Of a stretch of 64,000 bases of DNA, positions 56,167 to 64,000 are shown piece by piece (position 1 is the stretch's first letter; the number at the start of each line of letters is the position of its first letter). The notes beneath the pieces were generated by a model, which saw only the letters and a list, made by a program, of their open reading frames with translations, was not told where the DNA came from and did not search any database. Source of the stretch: CATQHQ01 sp965243805 (lineage in GTDB: Bacteria; Gemmatimonadota; Gemmatimonadetes; Longimicrobiales; Gaopeijiaceae); the NCBI GenBank assembly GCA_965243805.1, contig OZ251577.1, positions 806,001 through 870,000 on the forward strand, in the 5' to 3' direction. Made by a program: the position numbers and the translations under genes.

Positions 56167-57641
56167 CGCGTCCCCAGGTCGTCCCCGACACCGCTCAATC
56201 AACCGACGCGGCTCGCGACAACATCTTCCATCCGCGACGGTCGTGGACCGAACGACCGAGCCTCAGGGGCACGCTGGGCCCAATCGGCAGGATCCGGCTC
56301 GCCGTCGCCACCCTGGCATTGGGCGACATCGCCGTCGGCGCACTCGGCTTGGTCGTAGTGGCTTCGCTCCCCATCGTCGCGACGGACGGACTGGTCGTGG
56401 GGTTTACCGCGTTTTCGGTCTGCATGGTGCTAGGCCTGTACTTGGCGGGCGCATACAGCTCCGACGGCATAAGGGACGCCAAGAGCCTGACGATGAGCGT
56501 CTCCGCCGGACTGGGCCTCTCCGTACTCTTCGTCGCGGTGGTCGAGTTCGTCTGGCCGTCGTCCCTCTTGGGCAGGGAGGCGATCGCCTGGCTCTTCCTG
56601 GTCGTCGCGCCTCTGTTGTTCGCCTGGCGGTTTGCCGGGGTCGGTCGCACCCGAGTGCGCTTTGCGCCGAGCGCGGTGGCGATCGTCGGGAACGGAAGCG
56701 GCGCATACCGCTTGGGCAGTGTCCTGGCCGACTCGCCGTCCTTCTACTTGGCGACCACACTGGATCCGCTGTCCGCCAAGGCCATGCAGGTCGTGGAGCA
56801 TGGCGGTCCGCCCGCCGCCGCCCCGGTCGCCGACATTCCGTTGATCATGGCCCGCGCCGGAGTGAAGTTGATCGCCGTAGCCGACTCGGCCCCCGAGTAC
56901 CAAGCCGCCCTTGTGCGGCAGCTGCGGCAGTGCAGAAGCACGGGCGTGGACGTTCAGGATGTGGCCACTTGCATCGAGATGCTCTCCCAGAAGGTTCCGG
57001 TTCGCGACCTGCAGAAGTGGCGCAAGCCCTCGATCAGCTTTCCGGGCTGGGAGCGAGCGTTCGACGACAAGCTGAAGCGCATCGGGGACGTGGGCCTGTC
57101 GCTGATCGCTATGGTCCTGGCGGCCCCGCTGATGCTCTTGGCCGCAGTGGCCGTACGGTGGAGCGACGGCGGCCCGGCGATGTACAAGCAGATTCGGGTA
57201 GGCAATCACGGCCGAAGGTACACGCTGTACAAGTTTCGCTCCATGGAAGTGGACGCGGAGCGCAACGGAGCCGTCTGGGCGACGAAGGACGATCCCCGGG
57301 TGACGAAGGTGGGCCGGTTTCTGCGGAAGTTCCACTTGGACGAGCTGCCCCAGCTCTGGAACGTCTTCCGGGGCGACATGAGCTTGGTGGGACCGCGACC
57401 CGAGCGTCCCGAGTTCGTCGGCTGGCTGCGATTGTCGATTCCGCACTACGACGCCCGACACACCATCAGGCCGGGGATCACGGGCTGGGCCCAGATCCGC
57501 TACCCGTACGGCGCATCTGCCGCCGACGCCGAGTCGAAGCTGGAGTACGACCTCTACTACGTTCGCCACAGGAACATCCTCTGGGACCTTTACATCCTCT
57601 TCCAGACTGTGATGGTCGTGTTCCGGGGAAGGACCAGCTAG
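56163..57641 (+). CDS. Polyprenyl-phosphate sugar (glycosyl-1-phosphate) transferase
   Basis: A 492-residue protein of the WbaP/ExoY type. Four N-terminal membrane helices (about residues 45-150) precede a CoA-binding-like domain (SAVAIVGNGSGAYRLG), then the catalytic domain: FDDKLKRIGDVGLSLIAM, GPAMYKQIRVGNHGRRYTLY, KFRSMEVDAE, FLRKFHLDELPQLWNVFRGD and SLVGPRPERPEF. It starts exopolysaccharide or glycan synthesis by moving a sugar phosphate to undecaprenyl phosphate. GAGGAGGG near 56144 serves its ATG, which overlaps the lipoprotein stop. No other exopolysaccharide genes are adjacent. Confidence 0.88.
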   Translation: MTRPQVVPDTAQSTDAARDNIFHPRRSWTERPSLRGTLGPIGRIRLAVATLALGDIAVGALGLVVVASLPIVATDGLVVGFTAFSVCMVLGLYLAGAYSSDGIRDAKSLTMSVSAGLGLSVLFVAVVEFVWPSSLLGREAIAWLFLVVAPLLFAWRFAGVGRTRVRFAPSAVAIVGNGSGAYRLGSVLADSPSFYLATTLDPLSAKAMQVVEHGGPPAAAPVADIPLIMARAGVKLIAVADSAPEYQAALVRQLRQCRSTGVDVQDVATCIEMLSQKVPVRDLQKWRKPSISFPGWERAFDDKLKRIGDVGLSLIAMVLAAPLMLLAAVAVRWSDGGPAMYKQIRVGNHGRRYTLYKFRSMEVDAERNGAVWATKDDPRVTKVGRFLRKFHLDELPQLWNVFRGDMSLVGPRPERPEFVGWLRLSIPHYDARHTIRPGITGWAQIRYPYGASAADAESKLEYDLYYVRHRNILWDLYILFQTVMVVFRGRTS

Positions 57642-57678
57642 CAGAGGCTCCCCGCAGGGAGCGCGAGGCGAACAGCAC

Positions 57679-59121
57679 GTGATCGGCGCCGTCGCCCTGC
57701 CGACCCTCGTCGTCGGCGTCATCGTTGTGCAGGTCGTCTTCGTGGTGTTCGTGCTGTTGCGGCCCCGAGTGCGCCAGCCTTCTTCACCTGCGTGGATCCT
57801 GGTCATTCTCGTGCTGCCGGTATTGGGCGTGGCACTCTACTTGGTCGTCGGCGAAGTCCGGGCTGGAAGCAAACGCAAGCAGCGGCACAGGACGATTCAC
57901 GCCAGCATCGGAGCCGTTCTTCGCAAGGCCTGGGCAGTGGACCCGGAGCCCGCCGACGTGGAGGGGAGCATCCAGTCGGTTGCCAGACTGGCCCGGTTGG
58001 TGGGGGACACGCAGCCCCGTGGGGGGAACCGTCTGACGCTGCTGGCCGGCGCCGAAGAGTTCGTGGGCAGCTTGGTGCGAGATGTTGGCTCGGCGCGGGA
58101 GCATGTGCACCTCCTCTTCTACATCTACCTGGACGATGAGATGGGGCGCGCCGTGGGCGCTGCCCTGACCGCTGCCGCCGCCAAGGGCGTGGACTGCCGA
58201 CTGCTGGTGGACAACGTGGGCTCCGCCGAGTTCCTCAAGTCCAAGTTGTGCAAAGAGCTGCGAGCGGGCGGCGTTCGCGTGGCGGCGGCGTTGCCTACGC
58301 GCATCACCCAAATCGCGTCGATCCGCTTCGACATGCGCAACCACCGGAAGATCGCCGTCGTGGACGGCAAGGCGGGCTACACCGGAAGCCACAACTTGGC
58401 AGCGGAGGCGTTCCATCCCAAGCCCCGCTTCGCGCCGTGGATCGACGCCACCCTGCGGATCGAGGGGCCAGTCGTGCGCGACCTTCAGGCCCTCTTCGTG
58501 GAGGACTGGTACATGGACACGGGCGAGAGCTTGGAGGGGCTGATCGCGATCTCGCCCCGCACCCACGCCCCAGGGACCGTGGTCCAGGTGGTGGGCAGCG
58601 GCGTCAACTCCCAGAACCAGGCGCTGGTGCGAGTCATCCAGTCGGCGGTCCACATGGCTCGGGAGGAGCTGGTCCTCACCACGCCCTACTTCGTGCCCGA
58701 CGAAGGCACGGCCGCGGCCCTGACCACCGCCGCGATGCGGGGCGTGCGCACCGTGATCGTGGTCCCGGCACGGAACGACTCGCCGCTGATCGCCCTGGCC
58801 AGCCGCAGCTTCTACCAGCCCCTGCTGGACGCCGGCGTCGAGGTCCACGAGTTCACCAAGGGACTCCTCCACGCCAAGACGATGACCGTGGACCGAGAGT
58901 TCGCCATGGTGAGCACGGCCAACCTGGACCGCCGGAGCTTCGACATCAACTTCGAGGTCTCCACTCTGGTGTACGACAGCGCCTTCGCGTCGGGCTTGCG
59001 CCAGCTGCAGACTGGGTACCTGGAGGAGTGCCGCGTCGTGGACGCAGCGGCTTGGGCCTCGCGGAGTTGGCCGCGCCGCTTGGCTGAGAACGCGGCAGGG
59101 CTGGTAAGCCCGCTGCTGTGA
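57679..59121 (+). CDS. cls: Cardiolipin synthase (phospholipase D family)
   Basis: A 480-residue enzyme with two N-terminal membrane helices (VVGVIVVQVVFVVFVLL and ILVILVLPVLGVALYLVVGE) and two HKD motifs: NHRKIAVVDG (His222) and HAKTMTVDRE (His398), each followed by the usual GSHN or TANLD. It joins two phosphatidylglycerols to make cardiolipin in the inner membrane. The start is a GTG at 57679, 37 nt after the sugar transferase gene. It ends in a GTGA overlap with the methyltransferase gene. Confidence 0.9.
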   Translation: MIGAVALPTLVVGVIVVQVVFVVFVLLRPRVRQPSSPAWILVILVLPVLGVALYLVVGEVRAGSKRKQRHRTIHASIGAVLRKAWAVDPEPADVEGSIQSVARLARLVGDTQPRGGNRLTLLAGAEEFVGSLVRDVGSAREHVHLLFYIYLDDEMGRAVGAALTAAAAKGVDCRLLVDNVGSAEFLKSKLCKELRAGGVRVAAALPTRITQIASIRFDMRNHRKIAVVDGKAGYTGSHNLAAEAFHPKPRFAPWIDATLRIEGPVVRDLQALFVEDWYMDTGESLEGLIAISPRTHAPGTVVQVVGSGVNSQNQALVRVIQSAVHMAREELVLTTPYFVPDEGTAAALTTAAMRGVRTVIVVPARNDSPLIALASRSFYQPLLDAGVEVHEFTKGLLHAKTMTVDREFAMVSTANLDRRSFDINFEVSTLVYDSAFASGLRQLQTGYLEECRVVDAAAWASRSWPRRLAENAAGLVSPLL

Positions 59122-60197
59122 GCCTGCCGGACGAGGACGCTCCGTCCCGGGTGGCGGCGGAGTGGGCCCGTGGCCGGCCAGCACCGGCTGCGGCGGGGCG
59201 AGGTGTTGCCGCGGCGGGACGAGGGGCTGCCGCGGGGCGATGCACTGCGCTTGTGGTGGGCGACCCCTCCGCCGAGCTGGCCCGTGCGCTGGAGGAGTCA
59301 GGAGTCGCGACAACCCGGTGGCGGCGGACGCTCTCGCCTGGGCAGTTGTGCACGCCGTGGCCTCCCGCTGGCCGGTTCCGGGAGGCTTGGGTGCGGATGC
59401 CGCGGGCGGGAGCGGAAGCGGCCATGCTCCTGCACGCGGCCGCTGCGCGAGTGGGCGACGGGGAGCCGGTCTTCCTCTTCGGCGCCGGCCGCGACGGCAT
59501 CCGCGCCGCCGCCAAGCGCTTCCCGCCCGGAACGGCCCCGCCCCGCACCCTTCTCGTCAAGCGGCGATGCCGAGTGCTGTGCGCGGTCCGCCTCGCTCCG
59601 CCGCCCCGCCCAGACTGCTTGGCGGTGTGGGAGGTCTCCGGCGCCGTGGACTGGGGCGCGGGCAGGCGCGAGTGGACGTTCTACCCGGGAGTCTTCGCGT
59701 GCGGGCGGCTGGACTCGGCGACGGCCCTCCTCGCCCACGCGCTCGCAACCGGTCCCGCGCTGCCGAACGACTGCCGCATCCTGGACTTCGGGGCCGGCAC
59801 CGGCGTTCTGGCCGCGGCGGCGATAGAAAAGGCGGGTCCCGGCGCGACGGCCCACCTGCTGGACCCGGACGCGATCTCGCTGGCGGCTGCGGCCCGCAAC
59901 GTCCCCTCGGCAACACGGGTGCTGGGGAGCGGCGCCGATGCCGTGGATCGCCCTTTCGACCTCATCGTCTCCAACCCGCCGATCCACGAGGGCCGCCGTG
60001 AGAGCCTCCGCACCGTCGCTGAACTCGCGGCGGGCGCCCCGCGCTTGCTGTCACCGGGTGGGCGCCTTCTCCTGGTGGCCCTGCGGAAGCTGCCCGTCGG
60101 CGACGTGCTGCGCCGGCGCTTCAAGCGGGCCAAGACGGTGGCGGACGAAGGCGCGTTCCGGGTGTGGGAGGCGGCGGAAGGACGCGGTCAGCCGTAG
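59118..60197 (+). CDS. RsmC/RsmD-like rRNA guanine-N2 methyltransferase
   Basis: A 359-residue class I methyltransferase. The N-terminal half resembles the inactive half of RsmC (LVVGDPSAELARAL, PVFLFGAGRDGIRAAAKRFP), and the C-terminal half is catalytic: WTFYPGVFACGRLDSATALL, SAM loop ILDFGAGTGVLAAAA, LLDPDAISLAAAARN and the N-P-P motif DLIVSNPPIHEGR. This double-domain layout fits 16S rRNA m2G methyltransferases. The N-terminal 40 residues contain a RGVAAAGRGAAAG repeat. GTG 59118 overlaps the cardiolipin synthase stop; its end overlaps the convergent pstB gene by 10 nt. Confidence 0.78.
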   Translation: MSLPDEDAPSRVAAEWARGRPAPAAAGRGVAAAGRGAAAGRCTALVVGDPSAELARALEESGVATTRWRRTLSPGQLCTPWPPAGRFREAWVRMPRAGAEAAMLLHAAAARVGDGEPVFLFGAGRDGIRAAAKRFPPGTAPPRTLLVKRRCRVLCAVRLAPPPRPDCLAVWEVSGAVDWGAGRREWTFYPGVFACGRLDSATALLAHALATGPALPNDCRILDFGAGTGVLAAAAIEKAGPGATAHLLDPDAISLAAAARNVPSATRVLGSGADAVDRPFDLIVSNPPIHEGRRESLRTVAELAAGAPRLLSPGGRLLLVALRKLPVGDVLRRRFKRAKTVADEGAFRVWEAAEGRGQP

Positions 60198-60979
60198 CGG
60201 CCCGCAATGTAGTCCGCCGTCTCCTTTCGGGCCGGAAGTCGGAAGACCTGCTCCGTCGCTCCGTGCTCCACGATCCGGCCCATCAGCATGAAGACGCACT
60301 CCTGGGAGACGCGGCGCGCCTGGGCCATGTTGTGAGTGACGATCAGGATCGTGTAGTCTCCCGCCAACTCCTGAATCATCTCCTCCACGGCCTCCGTGCC
60401 TGCCGGATCGAGGGCGGAGCAGGGCTCGTCCATCAAGAGGACCTGCGGCTTCACGGGCAGGAGCCGGGCAATGCACAGCTTCTGCTGCTCTTCCAGCGAG
60501 AGGGCGGTCGCGGGCCGATCCAGCTGGTCCTTCACCGAATCCCACAGCAGGACGCGACGCAACGCCGACTCCATCGCCTCTTCGTGCTCGCCTGCCGACG
60601 CCTTGCGCAACCGCGCCTCGTGGAGCCGGAAGCCGAAGAGCACGTTCTCCCGGATGGAGATCGGCAACGGGTTGGGGCGCTGGAAGACCATCCCCACCTG
60701 CTTGCGCACCTGCACGATCTCCACGTCGTCGCCGAAGACGTCCTGCTGATGGACCCGCACACTGCCCGTGGTGCGCACGTAGTGCAGTCGCTCGTTGATG
60801 CGGTTGCAGGTGCGCAGAAGGGTCGTCTTGCCGCAACCGGAAGGTCCGATCATGGAGGTGACGATCCCCCGTCGCACGTCCAGGTCCACGTCGTGCAGGG
60901 CCTGGAAGTCGCCATACCACAGGTTCAGTCCACGAACCTCCACCGCGAACTCGGACTGGCCCACGTTCGCGTCAGCCAA
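60188..60979 (-). CDS. pstB: Phosphate ABC transporter ATP-binding protein, paralogue with degenerate signature
   Basis: A 263-residue PstB-like ATPase, the distal gene of the pst operon. Walker A GPSGCGKTT (45-53), Q-loop MVFQRPNPLP (Gln100), Walker B LLMDEP (181-186), D-loop SALDP and H-loop VTHN (His216) are all canonical. But the ABC signature, normally LSGGQ, reads LSLEEQQ (160-166), so this subunit should not close an ATP site in trans. Start: TTG 60979, overlapping the preceding pstB by 8 nt; GTG 60964 is possible. It overlaps the end of the methyltransferase gene. It probably pairs with the other PstB. Confidence 0.85.
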   Translation of the reverse strand: MADANVGQSEFAVEVRGLNLWYGDFQALHDVDLDVRRGIVTSMIGPSGCGKTTLLRTCNRINERLHYVRTTGSVRVHQQDVFGDDVEIVQVRKQVGMVFQRPNPLPISIRENVLFGFRLHEARLRKASAGEHEEAMESALRRVLLWDSVKDQLDRPATALSLEEQQKLCIARLLPVKPQVLLMDEPCSALDPAGTEAVEEMIQELAGDYTILIVTHNMAQARRVSQECVFMLMGRIVEHGATEQVFRLPARKETADYIAGRYG

Positions 60980-61799
60980 AGCGTCCCTCGATGTATCCTG
61001 TGGTGCGTTCGTCGCGGACCCGTCCCGCGAAGAGGTCCTCGGTCTTGCCCGTCTCCACTACCTCTCCCGTGAGAAAGAAGGCGGTTCGGTCGGCCAGGCG
61101 CCGGGCCTGCTGCACCAAGTTGGTCACCAGGACGATCGTGATCTCGGCGCGCAGCTCCTTCAGCACATCCTCGATGCGCATTGTGGTGACGGGGTCCACG
61201 GCAATGGAGAACTCGTCCAGCAGGAGAAGCTCCGGCTCCTGGGAGAGCGCGCGGGCGATCGTCAGCCGCTGCTGCTGGCCTCCCGAGAGAAGGCTGCCCA
61301 GCGACGCCAACCGGTCCTTCACTTCGTCCCAGAGGGCGGCCCGGGTCAGGCAGCGTTCCACCACCTCGTCCAGCTCGGCCTTCCGGCGCACGCCCCTCAG
61401 GCGCGGGGCGAAGGCCACGTTCTCGTAGATGCTCAGGGGCAAGCCGACGGGCAACGGAAAGACGACGCCGATGCGGCGACGGAGGGCGTAGAGGTTGCGT
61501 GCCTCGGCCACGTCCCGGCCGTTGATCTTGACGACGCCCTTCACATCCATCGCCGGGTCGAATGCGTCCATGCGGTTCAGCACTCGCAGGAAGGACGTCT
61601 TGCCGCTGTTGGCGGGACCGATGATGCCGAAGATCTCGTTTCGGTACACCTCCAAGCTGGCGTCCCGGAGGGCGAGCTTGCCCCCGTAGGAGATCGTCAG
61701 GTCGCGCACCTCCACCACCGGCGGCTTGTCGTAGCGAGGACCCGTGTCGTAGCGGGGACCCGTGGCGGGTTCGGGGCCGCCCGCGGGGGAGGGACCCAT
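60972..61799 (-). CDS. pstB: Phosphate ABC transporter ATP-binding protein, paralogue with degenerate Q- and H-loops
   Basis: A 275-residue PstB-like ATPase. Walker A GPANSGKTS (61-69) and the signature LSGGQQQR (171-178) are intact, and Walker B is LLLLDE. The Q-loop, however, reads VVFPLPVGLP (Pro115 where PstB has Gln), the D-loop region is FSIAVDP rather than TSALDP, and the H-loop is VTNL (Asn227 instead of His). The N-terminus has a GPRYDTGPRYD duplication. ATG 61799 lies 2 nt after the pstA stop. It complements the second PstB, which has the reverse set of changes. Confidence 0.85.
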   Translation of the reverse strand: MGPSPAGGPEPATGPRYDTGPRYDKPPVVEVRDLTISYGGKLALRDASLEVYRNEIFGIIGPANSGKTSFLRVLNRMDAFDPAMDVKGVVKINGRDVAEARNLYALRRRIGVVFPLPVGLPLSIYENVAFAPRLRGVRRKAELDEVVERCLTRAALWDEVKDRLASLGSLLSGGQQQRLTIARALSQEPELLLLDEFSIAVDPVTTMRIEDVLKELRAEITIVLVTNLVQQARRLADRTAFFLTGEVVETGKTEDLFAGRVRDERTTGYIEGRFG

Positions 61800-61801
61800 C
61801 G

Positions 61802-62668
61802 CTACCACTTCTTGAGCCCGCGCAAGTACACCCGAAACGCGATGGAGACGGCGTTCATGAGCAGGACGATGGAGACCAGCACCAGCGCCACCCCGTAGGG
61901 GACGTTTTCGGCCACGCCCGACGTCTGGGTGGTGATCACGTAGAGGTGGAGCGACATGGCCATCGTCTCGTCCAGGACGCCGGAGGGGTAGTACAGAAGG
62001 AACGCCGCGGCGCCGGTGAACATGATCGGGGCCGTCTCGCCTGCGGTCCGGGACACTTCGAGGATGACGCCGGTCAGAATGCCGCTGATGGAGTTGGGCA
62101 ACACGACCTTGCGGATCGTCTGCCAGCGGGTGGCGCCCATGTTCCAGCACGCTTCTCGAAACGCCCGGGGGACGGCTTGGAGGGACTCGCGGGTGGCCAC
62201 GATCACCACGGGCAGGGTCATCACGGCCAGCGTCAGGCTCGCCGCCAGGATGCTGGTCCCCATGCCGAAAAAGAGCACGAAAGCGCCGACGCCGAAAAGG
62301 GCGTGAACGATCGACGGCACCCCGGCCAAGTTGACGATCGCCAGGTTGATGAGCCGAGTGAGGAGGTTGTCGGGGGCGTACTCGCTCAGGTAGAGCGCTG
62401 CCGCGACGCCGACGGGCACCGACGCCAGCAGCGCCACCACCACCAGCCACACGGTGCCGACCAACGGGAAGGCGATCCCGCCCCCGCCGTCGCTGGAGGG
62501 CGGAGTGGTGAGGAACTCCCACGACAGCGCTGGGCCGCCCTTGACGATCAGCGTGCCCAGGACGAGGAGCACGGGGATCACCAGGGTGACCGTCATGAAG
62601 AAGAAGACGGCCTTGGCCAGCGCTTCGGTGCGGTGGCTTCGCTCGCTCAGAGGAGTCGCGGCGAACAC
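61802..62668 (-). CDS. pstA: Phosphate ABC transporter permease PstA
   Basis: A 288-residue inner-membrane permease with six hydrophobic segments. The inner loop GATRWQTIRKVVLPNSISGI is the EAA-type motif that contacts PstB; FREACWNMGATRWQ and SRTAGETAPIMFTG are typical of PstA. GTG 62668 lies 4 nt after the pstC stop, and pstB follows by 2 nt. With PstC it forms the channel for phosphate delivered by PstS. Confidence 0.92.
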   Translation of the reverse strand: MFAATPLSERSHRTEALAKAVFFFMTVTLVIPVLLVLGTLIVKGGPALSWEFLTTPPSSDGGGGIAFPLVGTVWLVVVALLASVPVGVAAALYLSEYAPDNLLTRLINLAIVNLAGVPSIVHALFGVGAFVLFFGMGTSILAASLTLAVMTLPVVIVATRESLQAVPRAFREACWNMGATRWQTIRKVVLPNSISGILTGVILEVSRTAGETAPIMFTGAAAFLLYYPSGVLDETMAMSLHLYVITTQTSGVAENVPYGVALVLVSIVLLMNAVSIAFRVYLRGLKKW

Positions 62669-62672
62669 GGCG

Positions 62673-63587
62673 CTACTTCCTGCGGATGCCTCGCACCGCC
62701 ACGTCGGCGGTCAGGTTGACGACGAACGTCACGGCGAAGAGGAGGATGCCCAGGGTGAAGAGGGAGCCGTAGTGCTCCGAGCCGTAGGCGGTGTCGCCCA
62801 GCTCGGCGGCGATGGTGGCGGTCAGGGCGCGGACCGAGTCGAAGGGGCTCGTCGGCAGGTTGATGGCGTGGCCCGACGCCATCAGCACGGCCATCGTCTC
62901 GCCGAAGCCGCGGCCGACGCCCAGCAGCACGGCGGCCAGGAGCCCGTTGCGGCTGGCCGGGATCACGACCTTCCAGATCACCTCCCAGCGGGTGGCGCCC
63001 AGAGCCTCCGCCGCCTCTCGGTAGGTGTCGGGCACGGCCTTCAGGGCGTCCTCCGCGATCGTGGCCATGATCGGAGCGGCCATCAGTCCCAAGATGATCC
63101 CGGCGTTGAGGACGCCCAGCCCCAGGGGCACTCCGAAGAGGCCCTCGATCAGCGGCTTCATGATCGTGATGCCCACGAACCCCCAGACGACCGATGGGAT
63201 CGCCGCCAGGAGCTCCACGATCACTTTCAGGGTCTCGCGGGTCTTGCCCGTGGCAAACTCGCCGATGTAGACGGCGGCACCCAGGGAGAGGGGCACCGAC
63301 ACGAGCATCGCCAGACCCGTTACGCTGGCGGTGCCTACGATCAGCGCGAGCGCACCGTACGTGGGGTTGCTGGAGGTGGGGCGCCAAGCGATGGAGGCAA
63401 AGAACTCGCCCACGCTCAGGGAGCCGAAGACGAAGTCCAGTCCTTCTTTGGCGACGAAGACGAAGATTCCGGCCACGAAGACGATCGCCGAGACGCCCCC
63501 GGCGAAGATGAGCAGTTGGGCGGCCCGATCCGAGTACCACGCAAAGTCCCGGCGGTCCATGGCGTCCAGGGACGCCGGTTGCTTCAT
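62673..63587 (-). CDS. pstC: Phosphate ABC transporter permease PstC
   Basis: A 304-residue permease with six membrane segments: AAQLLIFAGGVSAIVFVAGI near the start, SVPLSLGAAVYIGEFA, ELLAAIPSVVWGFVGI, the coupling loop EALGATRWEVIWKVVIPASR, and GRGFGETMAVLMASG. All are standard for PstC. ATG 63587 overlaps the pstS stop (ATGA). No Pho box can be seen because the operon start lies beyond the window. Confidence 0.92.
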   Translation of the reverse strand: MKQPASLDAMDRRDFAWYSDRAAQLLIFAGGVSAIVFVAGIFVFVAKEGLDFVFGSLSVGEFFASIAWRPTSSNPTYGALALIVGTASVTGLAMLVSVPLSLGAAVYIGEFATGKTRETLKVIVELLAAIPSVVWGFVGITIMKPLIEGLFGVPLGLGVLNAGIILGLMAAPIMATIAEDALKAVPDTYREAAEALGATRWEVIWKVVIPASRNGLLAAVLLGVGRGFGETMAVLMASGHAINLPTSPFDSVRALTATIAAELGDTAYGSEHYGSLFTLGILLFAVTFVVNLTADVAVRGIRRK

Positions 63588-64000
63588 CCGCAGGCCACAT
63601 CCCGAACCGGGGCGTACCCCCGGGCTCGGATCACGCACTGTCCCTCGTCCGACAGGATCCAGTCCATGTACCCCTTCACGGCCCCTCGGGGCTGGCCTGC
63701 CGTGTACATGAACAGGGGACGGGCGACGGCGTAGCTGCCGTCCTCCGCCGCGCTCACCGTCGGCGCCACGCACGTCTTGCCTTCGGCCTTGGCCAGGCAG
63801 GGCATGCGCACGTGTTCCGTGGCGTACGCCAAGCCGCTGTAGCCGATGGCGCAGGGGGTGTTCTCCACCAAGTCCACCACGTCCTTAGAGCCGTGCATGT
63901 CGCGGGAGCCGAGCTTGAAGTCCCCCTCTCCCAGCACGGCTTCGCGGAAGTACACGTAGGTGCCCGAGTTGTTTTGGCGGCTGACCCGCACGATCTCGTC
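63584..64000 (-). CDS. pstS: Phosphate-binding protein PstS, C-terminal fragment (runs off the window)
   Basis: The last 138 residues of a periplasmic phosphate-binding protein; the start lies beyond base 64000. VRVSRQNNSGTYVYFREAVL corresponds to the R-x-DGSGT phosphate loop, here with QNNSGT in place of the usual DGSGT. Later CAIGYSGLAYA and DGSYAVARPLFMYTAGQP match the second lobe. The C-terminus ends in CVIRARGYAPVRDVACG with cysteines able to form a disulfide. Confidence 0.85.
   Translation of the reverse strand, partial: DEIVRVSRQNNSGTYVYFREAVLGEGDFKLGSRDMHGSKDVVDLVENTPCAIGYSGLAYATEHVRMPCLAKAEGKTCVAPTVSAAEDGSYAVARPLFMYTAGQPRGAVKGYMDWILSDEGQCVIRARGYAPVRDVACG

Overview
The window is GC-rich and gene-dense, and comes from a diderm bacterium. 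It has two TonB-dependent receptors with N-terminal carboxypeptidase-regulatory-like domains, many lipoproteins with a lipobox, two lipoproteins of the six-bladed beta-propeller type ('GEGPGEF' motif), a DUF4249-like lipoprotein, a DUF2723 membrane glycosyltransferase, heme A synthase and an octaheme cytochrome. This combination, with frequent GTG/TTG starts, fits Gemmatimonadota or a close relative best. That assignment is an inference from gene content, not from a marker gene.

Layout. (1) 320-12673, plus strand: nine closely packed genes, most overlapping by 4-8 nt: methylmalonate-semialdehyde dehydrogenase, class III aminotransferase, a 46-aa one-helix protein, a sodium:solute symporter, an amidohydrolase lipoprotein, a sulfotransferase, a GPP34-cytochrome P450 fusion, a penicillin-acylase-type Ntn hydrolase and a YdeI-like protein. 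(2) 12677-20264: coiled-coil protein, UvrC/Cho-like GIY-YIG nuclease, HD phosphohydrolase, group 2 sigma-70 factor, RsgA, and an unusual SbcD-like/Rad50-hook fusion that lacks key catalytic residues. (3) 20308-27397: DUF2723 glycosyltransferase coupled to a HyuA-type hydantoinase/oxoprolinase, divergent TrpE, then a HEPN/MNT toxin-antitoxin pair whose MNT carries a ribbon-helix-helix domain. (4) 27503-37965: small Cys-rich membrane protein and beta-propeller lipoprotein, M20 dipeptidase, GlsB-like protein, PspA, E1-alpha dehydrogenase, V4R-like protein, and a patatin/acyl-CoA dehydrogenase/CtaA/DUF420 operon. (5) 38137-46975: ECF-like sigma factor, AraC-type regulator, outer-membrane barrel, TonB receptor, DUF4249-like lipoprotein, octaheme cytochrome-TPR protein. 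(6) 53529-46972, minus strand: six-gene run of lipoprotein, TonB receptor, beta-propeller lipoprotein, ankyrin protein, barrel protein and VOC protein. (7) 53649-60197: tRNA-editing protein, beta-lactamase-fold lipoprotein, polyprenyl-phosphate sugar transferase, cardiolipin synthase, RsmC-like methyltransferase. (8) 64000-60188, minus strand: the phosphate system pstS-pstC-pstA-pstB-pstB, with two different PstB subunits.

The most unusual points are: the two PstB paralogues, whose degenerate ATPase motifs are complementary, as expected for an asymmetric heterodimer; the SbcD-like protein with GNHD changed to GARD, fused to a zinc-hook coiled coil without a Walker A; the GPP34-P450 fusion; the RHH-MNT/HEPN module with an apparently leaderless, self-overlapping promoter; and a 38-nt promoter-like element shared by the sigma-factor gene and a locus 10.6 kb away. 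Eight convergent gene pairs meet with almost no intergenic DNA, three of them sharing a CTAG/TTAG tetranucleotide as back-to-back stop codons. Short in-frame tandem duplications, several with a 21-bp period, recur through the window. No tRNA, rRNA, CRISPR array or insertion sequence was recognised.
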